Assembly: GCA_964518135.1 (NCBI GenBank)
Contig: CAZFEY010000001.1
Location: 9,189-73,188 of the forward strand
Direction: 5' to 3'
Origin: 2-12-FULL-40-12 sp964518135
GTDB taxonomy: Bacteria; Patescibacteriota; Minisyncoccia; Minisyncoccales; 2-12-FULL-40-12
Length of the DNA: 64,000 nucleotides
Shown here: piece by piece, positions 8,557 to 14,403 of the stretch
Position numbering within the stretch: the stretch's first letter is position 1
Layout: every line of letters begins with the position of its first letter
Position numbers and translations under genes: made by a program
The notes under the pieces: generated by a model
Database searches by the model: none
What the model was told of the DNA's origin: nothing
The model's input: only the letters and a program-made list of their open reading frames with translations

Positions 8557-8639
8557 TATCAGGCTTATGGCGGACGAGGCCGAAGCCAGCGTAATACCGT
8601 TATACCACACCCCGAAAAACTCCCCCAGACAAGATAATA

Positions 8640-8826
8640 TGGATTTTGGGACAATCCGCAACCTTCAACAAAACAAATCCTCAAGAGCAAGGGATTTTAT
8701 TGCTTGGGGAACATCCGCAGGCAAATTGCATGGTTCCGCGAAGCGGAAATTTGCCGAGGAACCGAGCTTGTCCCGCGCTGGCGGGACAGGGCGTATCCCC
8801 AAATATAAAATCCTTGAAGCTCCCCC
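8640..8826. repeat. Nested palindromes, no gene seen
   Basis: This gene-free stretch after the CCA-adding gene is almost entirely self-complementary. An outer inverted repeat (8692-8710 with 8796-8813) encloses two independent hairpins. One is GGCAAATT/AATTTGCC (8720-8727, 8748-8755) around TTCCGC-GAA-GCGGAA. The other is TGTCCCGC-GCTG-GCGGGACA (8769-8788). It resembles serial insertion of palindromic elements into each other. Neither strand supports a coding region or a cloverleaf. Confidence 0.6.
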
Positions 8827-10359
8827 CTAACTCACCCAATACTTTTTCTTCGTCATCTCATCCTTTTTTACTATCAATTGTTCTTTGTCTTTCCTAGATT
8901 TTTTAACTAAAGACGTTAATTCTTTATCGGACAACTTACCTAGCTTTTCAGTTTCTTTTTTTAAAAACGCTTTTTTGTTGTTTTTTGGATCTTCCAAGAT
9001 AATCCCCAATAAAATATCCAAAATTTGTCCAACTTTCGGTCCTGGTTTCATTTTCAGAATTTTCATAACATCATTCCCTGAAACCTTCAGCATTTTTGCC
9101 GAAATCGGGTCTTGCGAGACTTTATCAATGATATATTTAAGATGTCTTAATTTGTATGGTTCGGCCTTGGGAACGCCAGAACCAATTCTATCTGCCATTC
9201 TTAATTGCAAAAGTTCTTCCATATTTTCTATTCCTACCTGACGAACCAGCCTGCGCACAGACGACTCTCCAACCTCGTCCACATTATAATAAAATAGGTG
9301 ATAACGAACTAGTTTTGTTATTTTCTCAATGTCTTTATTGGAAAATCTAAGACGATCTAGAATCTGACGAGCCATTTTGGCCCCGACAATTTCGTGCCCA
9401 TAAAAAGTTGAATCTGACCCTTCGCCATGCTTAACTCTTGGCTTTGCAATATCGTGCAACAAAGAGGCTATTCTTACGTTCTTGTTAAAATTTTTCTTTG
9501 CGGCAAAGTCGAGCGCCCTCATATTATGCTCATAACAAGAGTATATATGATGTTTATTCTGACCAATATTATAACCCTCTTCAAGTTCTGGCAAGATATG
9601 TTTCAAGAGCGAAAGTTCTCTTAACAACTCTATCCCGCCCATTGCACTTTCTGACATTATAATTTTCGAAAACTCGTCTCTTATTCTTTCTTGCGAAATA
9701 TACCTAATCAAATCAGAGTTTTCCTTAATGGCTTTGGCCGTTTCATTTTCTATGTTCCAACCCATTGTGGTCGCAAAACGAACAGCCCTCATCATTCTCA
9801 AAGCGTCTTCTGAAAACCTTTCTCTGGGATTTCCAACGGCTCTAATCAGCTTTTGTTGTAAATCTTCCTGCCCATTAAAAAGATCTACGACCTTAAAACC
9901 TAAATCTTGAAGCTTAAAATCTGAATCTTTTTTTGTCGGTGCTTTAAGCTTTAAGCTTCGCGCTTCAAGGCCTAACGCTATTGCGTTTACTGTAAAATCG
10001 CGCCTAGCTAAATCTTCTTCAAGATTTTTAGCAAAACCGATGTTGTCTGGATGGCGCTTGTCCGTGTATTTCGCTTCTTTTCGGAAGGTAGTAATTTCAA
10101 CTTCTTTCAGTGAAACTTTTTTGCTGCCAGTTTGAACTGTTACCGTAAGAAATTTATTTTCACAAAAACTATCTGGGAATATCTTTTGTATCTCTTCTGG
10201 CTTAGCATCGGTAGTTATGTCCCAATCCTCGGGATCTGCTCCTCGTAAAATATCCCTAACACACCCTCCTACAACATAGGCACCATATCCGCTTTTATGA
10301 AGTTTTTGGATAATATTCTTTATTTCCTTCGGTATTTCTATTTTTACCATTAAAATCAT
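8827..10359 (-). CDS. cca: CCA tRNA nucleotidyltransferase with HD domain
   Basis: This 510-residue enzyme adds or repairs the 3' CCA of tRNAs. The class II nucleotidyltransferase head shows GGCVRDILRG (about 32-41) and DWDITT (about 46-51), which carry the metal-binding acidic residues. RRDFTVNA (about 121) is the conserved motif after the active site. An HD phosphohydrolase domain follows (LLHDIAKPRVKHGE, about 300). A start four codons later (MVKIEIP) is equally possible. The gene lies between two groups of tRNA loci, most of which lack an encoded CCA, so its product is needed for them. The tail is lysine-rich and slightly longer than usual. Confidence 0.93.
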   Translation of the reverse strand: MILMVKIEIPKEIKNIIQKLHKSGYGAYVVGGCVRDILRGADPEDWDITTDAKPEEIQKIFPDSFCENKFLTVTVQTGSKKVSLKEVEITTFRKEAKYTDKRHPDNIGFAKNLEEDLARRDFTVNAIALGLEARSLKLKAPTKKDSDFKLQDLGFKVVDLFNGQEDLQQKLIRAVGNPRERFSEDALRMMRAVRFATTMGWNIENETAKAIKENSDLIRYISQERIRDEFSKIIMSESAMGGIELLRELSLLKHILPELEEGYNIGQNKHHIYSCYEHNMRALDFAAKKNFNKNVRIASLLHDIAKPRVKHGEGSDSTFYGHEIVGAKMARQILDRLRFSNKDIEKITKLVRYHLFYYNVDEVGESSVRRLVRQVGIENMEELLQLRMADRIGSGVPKAEPYKLRHLKYIIDKVSQDPISAKMLKVSGNDVMKILKMKPGPKVGQILDILLGIILEDPKNNKKAFLKKETEKLGKLSDKELTSLVKKSRKDKEQLIVKKDEMTKKKYWVS

Positions 10360-10493
10360 TCTATCTTAAAAATTGATTTTTTCAATCTTTTGAGTTAGGC
10401 TTAAAAACAGCATAACGGTTAATATTTCCTAGCAAAATTATCTTATGCCCCCGTGGCAAGGCGCCTCGCTTCGGACGAGAAAATTGAGGGTTC

Positions 10494-10597
10494 CCTGCCC
10501 GCCATATTTGCCTCCATAGTGAAACGGATATCATACATGGCTTCGGACCATGAGTTCCGGGTTCGAATCCTGGTGGAGGTACGGCAAGGCAGGCGGG
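10494..10597 (+). mobile_element. Palindromic element carrying a tRNA-Arg, in a tRNA T-loop
   Basis: The arms CCTGCCCGCC (10494-10503) and GGCAGGCGGG (10588-10597) pair at nine of ten positions and flank ATATTT, the inner tRNA-Arg and CGGCAA. The arms are identical to those of the hairpin element at 8402-8443, and the insertion point (C56/G57 of the T-loop) is the same. Whether it still moves is unknown. Confidence 0.6.
10510..10581 (+). tRNA. tRNA-Arg (anticodon UCG), inner intact copy
   Basis: A complete 72-nt cloverleaf: acceptor GCCTCCA/TGGAGGT (G1-U72 wobble), D-stem GTGA/TCAT, anticodon stem CATGG/CCATG with loop CTTCGGA, T-arm CCGGG-TTCGAAT-CCTGG, A73. CCA is not encoded. It reads CGA and CGG codons. 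It lies within the T-loop of an outer tRNA that has the same anticodon. Confidence 0.92.
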
Positions 10598-10702
10598 GAG
10601 TCCTTTTGGGGGTACGATTATTTATTTTTGAGCGTAGCGAGAAAACATTTATTTTTATCGTAAAATGATATATAATCCGAGAAGAATAATCCATATTGCA
10701 AG

Positions 10703-11122
10703 ATGAAAAAGATAATCCTAAATATAATTTTATTGTCTTTTATAATCGGCCTACCCTACATTGCTAACGCACAACCAGTTGGCTTAGTGCCTTGCGGTAA
10801 CATTGGCGAACCACCCTGTCAACTCTGCCACATATTTATTCTCTTTAATAACATTATCTCATTCTTGCTTGTTCCTGGTAATCCCTTTGGGGGATTCCCT
10901 GTGGTACTTGCTATCGCTGGACTAATGATATTATGGTCAGGATTCTTATATATAATGAGCTTTGGGGACCCTAAGAACCTAATCAAATCAAGAGAAATAC
11001 TAAAAGCAACGGGCCTTGGATTGTTAATAGTTTATGGCGCTTGGGCTGCTGTTAACACATTGTCATGGTTCGGCATTATTCCGAATAACTGGTTTACGAT
11101 TAACTGCCCTATTATTCCTTAA
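10703..11122 (+). CDS. T4SS-type pilin, two membrane helices
   Basis: The 139-residue product has a signal peptide (residues 1-23, ending IANA), a short Cys-containing segment, and two hydrophobic helices (about 70-90 and 108-128) separated by a polar turn (GDPKNLIKSREIL). This is the layout of VirB2/TrbC-like pilins, and of the pilin family widespread in Patescibacteria. A TATAAT box at 10671-10676, with an upstream TGA, is the likely promoter and leaves about a 20-nt leader. It stands apart from the main T4SS cluster at 21.6-36 kb but probably supplies its pilus subunit. Confidence 0.75.
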   Translation: MKKIILNIILLSFIIGLPYIANAQPVGLVPCGNIGEPPCQLCHIFILFNNIISFLLVPGNPFGGFPVVLAIAGLMILWSGFLYIMSFGDPKNLIKSREILKATGLGLLIVYGAWAAVNTLSWFGIIPNNWFTINCPIIP

Positions 11123-11130
11123 AAAACAAC

Positions 11131-11264
11131 GCGCCCGTAGCTCAATTGGCCCCGCACCCTCCATGCCCCCATAGCTTAATTGGTAAAGCAGGAACCTCTT
11201 AAGTTCAAGAGTCCAGGTTCGAGCCCTGGTGGGGGCATAGAGCGTACGGGGCAAACCTAGGCGC
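11131..11264 (+). pseudogene. Remnant of an outer tRNA around tRNA-Lys
   Basis: GCGCCCG-TA-GCTC-AATTGG (11131-11149) is a typical tRNA 5' end up to the D-loop GG. After the inner tRNA comes TA-GAGC (11238-11243), which completes the D-stem, and TAGGCGC (11258-11264), which pairs with the acceptor at six of seven positions. The anticodon and T arms are missing; only about 14 nt separate the D-stem from the acceptor. An alternative pairing, GCCCCG/CGGGGC, crosses the D-stem. This is the weakest of the four nested loci. Confidence 0.4.
11165..11237 (+). tRNA. tRNA-Lys (anticodon CUU)
   Basis: Acceptor GCCCCCA/TGGGGGC, D-stem GCTT/AAGC, anticodon loop CTCTTAA on GGAAC/GTTCA (four of five pairs), T-arm CCAGG-TTCGAGC-CCTGG and A73 give a 73-nt cloverleaf without encoded CCA. 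It reads AAG codons. It is surrounded by tRNA-like remnants. Confidence 0.9.
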
Positions 11265-11322
11265 AATACAATAATCAAGTCGAGATAATTAAGGTATTAC
11301 TGTTAAACAACATACATTATAT

Positions 11323-11589
11323 ATGCTAAGCAACGAGGAAAAAGGAAAGATAATATCAAAACACAAAATCCACGAGAAAGACACTGGATCTGCCGAGGTG
11401 CAAATCGCTTTACTTTCCGAGGAGATAGATAAGCTTCTTTTGCATCTTAAAAGCCACGCAAAAGATTTTCATTCAAAGCGGGGTCTTTTGAAAATGGTAT
11501 CAAGAAGAAGGAAGCTTTTGAGCGTCTTGAAAGAAGAAGACGAAAAAAGATATAATAGTATTATAAAAAAAGTTGGTCTTAAAAAATAG
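11323..11589 (+). CDS. rpsO: 30S ribosomal protein S15
   Basis: The 88-residue sequence matches S15 over its full length, with the conserved [12 protein letters not shown] (residues 21-32), [16 protein letters not shown] and VSRRRKLL. S15 binds the central domain of 16S rRNA early in assembly of the small subunit. The gene is followed by a NYN-domain gene and pnp, extending the common rpsO-pnp arrangement. A weak hairpin (GCAAC...GTTGT then T-run, about 11588-11609) after the stop may give partial termination. Confidence 0.95.
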   Translation: MLSNEEKGKIISKHKIHEKDTGSAEVQIALLSEEIDKLLLHLKSHAKDFHSKRGLLKMVSRRRKLLSVLKEEDEKRYNSIIKKVGLKK

Positions 11590-11697
11590 CAACCGTTTCG
11601 TTGTTTTTTCTGGTGCGATTCTAAAAATAACCCGCCGGTCATCACGAACATTCATTAGTTTTTAAAGTTTATTCATAGTGATCGGTAGTATCTATTT

Positions 11698-12282
11698 GTG
11701 ATCATAAAACATTTAGGACAAAGAGTTGGAGTATTTATAGATATTCAAAACCTTTATCATTCTGCTAAAAATCTTTACCAGTCTAGGGTTAATTTTGAAG
11801 AAGTTCTCAAATTCGCCATTGGCGGACGTAGCCTGATAAGGGCTTTTGCTTATGTGGTTAGAACCAAAACGGGCGAAGAAAGGCCTTTTTTTGACGCGCT
11901 AGTGAGTCTCGGCATTGAAACACGTATCCGCGATTTACAAGAGTTTTTTGGCGGTCAAAAAAAAGCCGACTGGGACGTTGGTATTGTAATTGACGCCATA
12001 CGAATAGCTCCAAGCGTTGATACTATCGTTCTGGCATCGGGAGATGGAGATTTTATATCTCTCGTTGAATACTTAAAAAACCAGGGGAAAAGAGTAGAAG
12101 TTATTGCTTTCGACAGATCAGCATCAAAAGGATTAAAGGAAATAGCTGATGAATTTATTGATATGGAAAAAAATACGGATAAATATCTTTTACACGCAAA
12201 ACGCAATTTGTTTAATCTCAAAATTGGCAAAATTAATATAAGAAAAACTGACCCGAAACCAAAATGGAAAAATTCAAATTAA
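11698..12282 (+). CDS. NYN-domain (LabA/DUF88) predicted ribonuclease
   Basis: This 194-residue protein starts at GTG 11698. It has the NYN/PIN-like fold signatures: GVFIDIQNLYHSAK (residues about 11-24, first acidic residue), KADWDVGIVIDAI (about 90-102) and IVLASGDGDFISLVEYL (about 111-127, SGDGDF acidic cluster). NYN proteins are metal-dependent RNases in RNA processing and decay. The gene lies between rpsO and pnp and overlaps the pnp start by 19 nt, implying translational coupling. That suggests a shared role with PNPase in RNA turnover. The fold is clear; the substrate is unknown. Confidence 0.85.
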   Translation: MIIKHLGQRVGVFIDIQNLYHSAKNLYQSRVNFEEVLKFAIGGRSLIRAFAYVVRTKTGEERPFFDALVSLGIETRIRDLQEFFGGQKKADWDVGIVIDAIRIAPSVDTIVLASGDGDFISLVEYLKNQGKRVEVIAFDRSASKGLKEIADEFIDMEKNTDKYLLHAKRNLFNLKIGKINIRKTDPKPKWKNSN

Positions 12283-14378
12283 AACTGGGTGAACGCGAAC
12301 TCGTGGTTGAAATTAAAAATCTCGCCGAACAAGCCAATGGTTCTTTATTAATAAGATACGGCGATACCTTGATTCTAGCTACTTGCGTAATGTCAAAATT
12401 AGAAAAAGAAAATCTTGATTTCTTCCCCTTGATTGTTGATTACGAAGAAAGATACTATGCTGCCGGAAAAATTAGGGGTGGAAGATTTATGAAGAGAGAA
12501 GGAAAACCTTCAGACGAAGCAATATTGGTATCGAGACTGATCGATCGCCCAATCAGGCCGCTGTTTCCAAAAAATCTTAATCGCGAAGTCCAAGTACTCC
12601 TAACTTGTCTTTCTTGGGACGCAGAGAATGATCCAGACATAATAGGTATTATTGGTGCATCTCTCTCTCTTTCGATATCTGATATTCCCTGGTCTGGGCC
12701 AATATCATCTGTCAGAGTGGCAAGAATCGACGATCGGTTCGTCATAAATCCAACCTATCAACAAAGAGAACAAAGCCAATTCGATTTAGTTCTTACGGGG
12801 GTAGAGCAAAAAGGAGAAATCTTAACAAATATGATCGAGGGTGGATTTGATGAAACATCAGAAGAATTGCTTTCTGGCGCTTTCGAATTTGCTATTCCTT
12901 ATTTAAAACAAGCTATTGATTTTCAAAAAGAAATTATGGAAACAGTAGGGAAAACGAAAGTTACCATCCAAGAAAAACAAAAAGATACGGAGCTAGAAGA
13001 AGAAGTGCGATACATTATAAAGGATAGATTAGAGGAAGCGCTATACCAAACCAATAAGGCGAAAAGGATTGCCAGTGTTGATGAAATCAAGCAAGAAGTT
13101 TCTACCATTATCGGAGAAAAAGATCCTTATAAAATCAAAAGTGCATTGGCTTTGGTAGATGACGAAATCGAAAAAATAATACATAACAATATAGTCCAGA
13201 ACGGAAAAAGGCCCGACGGCAGAAAAATTGACGAAATTAGACAGCTTCATGTCGAGGCAGGATTACTCCCAAGAACTCATGGCTCCGGCCTTTTCGAAAG
13301 AGGGCAGACTAAAAGTTTGTCTATTTTAACTTTAGGATCGCCTGGCGACCAGCAGCTTTTAGAAGGAATGGAAATAGTTGGTAAAAAACGTTTTATGCAC
13401 CATTATAATTTCCCTCCTTATTCCGTAGGAGAGATAAAACCAATGAGGGGACCTGGTAGAAGAGAAATTGGACATGGCATGCTCGCTGAAAAAGCTTTGC
13501 TTCCTCTTATTCCTTCTTTTGAGGAATTTCCCTACACCATCAGAGTAGTATCTGAAATACTCTCCTCTAATGGTTCTAGCTCTATGGCTGCTGTTTCTTC
13601 TTCTTCTCTCGCATTAATGGATGCGGGCGTACCTATTAAAGGACCCGCCACCGGCATCGCCATTGGGTTAATGACTGATCAATCTTCTATTGTTGATAAC
13701 CCCAATAAAAAATATAAAATTTTAGCAGATATCCAAGGGCCAGAAGATCACTATGGCGATATGGATTTTAAAATCGCTGGCACAAGAAACGGCATCACAG
13801 CTATTCAAATGGATGTTAAAATAAAGGGAATCAGCCACAATATATTTAAAGAGGCTTTAAGTCTTGGTCAAAAAATAAGAGCGCAGATTCTAGACGAAAT
13901 AGAAAAAACGCTCGCAAAACCCAGAGAAAATCTCTCCCCCTACGCTCCCCGCATAATAACAATTAAAATCAACCCAGAAAAAATTAGAGAAGTAATAGGA
14001 CCCGGGGGCAAGGTAATCAATGAAATTATAGCGAACACCGGAGCCGCAATAGATATTGACCAATCCGGATTGGTTTTTATTACATCAGAAAACCAAGAGG
14101 GTGCGCAAAAAGCCGCTGACATAATCGAAGGAATAACCAGAGAAGTGCAAATCGGAGAAACTTTTAATGGCAAGGTAAAACGCTTGATAGACTTTGGCGC
14201 ATTTGTAGAAATACTGCCCAATCAAGAAGGATTAATACATATATCTCAATTATCAACAAATAGGGCAAAAAAAATAAACGAGCTCGCCAAGGTAGGAGAT
14301 GTTATACCGGTAAAGGTCATAAGTATAGACGAGCAGGGAAGAATCAATCTTGCTCCGGAAAAATCAGCAAAGAGATAA
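12264..14378 (+). CDS. pnp: Polyribonucleotide nucleotidyltransferase (PNPase)
   Basis: The 704-residue protein has the full PNPase order: RNase PH domain 1 (about 10-145), helical linker (about 230-300), RNase PH domain 2 (about 310-545), a KH domain with VIGPGGKVIN (about 573-582) and an S1 domain beginning GETFNGKVKRLIDFGAF (about 630). It degrades RNA 3' to 5' using phosphate. Conserved FFPLIVDYEERYYAAGKIRGGRF and SSNGSSSMAAV blocks support activity. It is coupled to the upstream NYN gene. Confidence 0.96.
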   Translation: MEKFKLKLGERELVVEIKNLAEQANGSLLIRYGDTLILATCVMSKLEKENLDFFPLIVDYEERYYAAGKIRGGRFMKREGKPSDEAILVSRLIDRPIRPLFPKNLNREVQVLLTCLSWDAENDPDIIGIIGASLSLSISDIPWSGPISSVRVARIDDRFVINPTYQQREQSQFDLVLTGVEQKGEILTNMIEGGFDETSEELLSGAFEFAIPYLKQAIDFQKEIMETVGKTKVTIQEKQKDTELEEEVRYIIKDRLEEALYQTNKAKRIASVDEIKQEVSTIIGEKDPYKIKSALALVDDEIEKIIHNNIVQNGKRPDGRKIDEIRQLHVEAGLLPRTHGSGLFERGQTKSLSILTLGSPGDQQLLEGMEIVGKKRFMHHYNFPPYSVGEIKPMRGPGRREIGHGMLAEKALLPLIPSFEEFPYTIRVVSEILSSNGSSSMAAVSSSSLALMDAGVPIKGPATGIAIGLMTDQSSIVDNPNKKYKILADIQGPEDHYGDMDFKIAGTRNGITAIQMDVKIKGISHNIFKEALSLGQKIRAQILDEIEKTLAKPRENLSPYAPRIITIKINPEKIREVIGPGGKVINEIIANTGAAIDIDQSGLVFITSENQEGAQKAADIIEGITREVQIGETFNGKVKRLIDFGAFVEILPNQEGLIHISQLSTNRAKKINELAKVGDVIPVKVISIDEQGRINLAPEKSAKR

Positions 14379-14403
14379 AATTCAGTTTTAAAAATTAGAA
14401 AGT

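Larger units (their letters stand above)
8385..8614 (-). pseudogene. Interrupted outer tRNA-Pro(CGG) with two inserts
   Basis: Removing two segments leaves a well-formed 71-nt tRNA. The first is 117 bp (8463-8579), after G36 of the anticodon; the second is 42 bp (8402-8443), between C56 and A57 of the T-loop. Acceptor CGGGGTG/CACCCCG pairs perfectly, anticodon stem CTGGC/GTCAG has four Watson-Crick pairs and one G-U, the loop is TTCGGAA, and the T-arm is TCGGG-TTCAATT-CCCGG. C1-G72 with A73 fits bacterial tRNA-Pro. Insert 1 carries a complete tRNA-Pro(CGG); insert 2 is a hairpin. Unlike the outer tRNA-Ala, its stems are intact, so it is recent or still under selection. Confidence 0.7.
10447..10614 (+). 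pseudogene. Interrupted outer tRNA-Arg(UCG) with reduced D-arm
   Basis: Acceptor strands GCCCCCG (10447-10453) and TGGGGGT (10607-10613) pair over 7 bp (five Watson-Crick, two G-U). The anticodon arm CCTCG-CTTCGGA-CGAGA carries anticodon TCG. T-stem GAGGG/CCTTT pairs around a loop that reads TTCGAGT once the 104-bp element at 10494-10597 is removed. Positions 8-26 are only 10 nt (TGGCAAGGCG) rather than 17-19, so the D-arm is essentially missing. Joined length would be 64 nt. Probably inactive. Confidence 0.65.
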
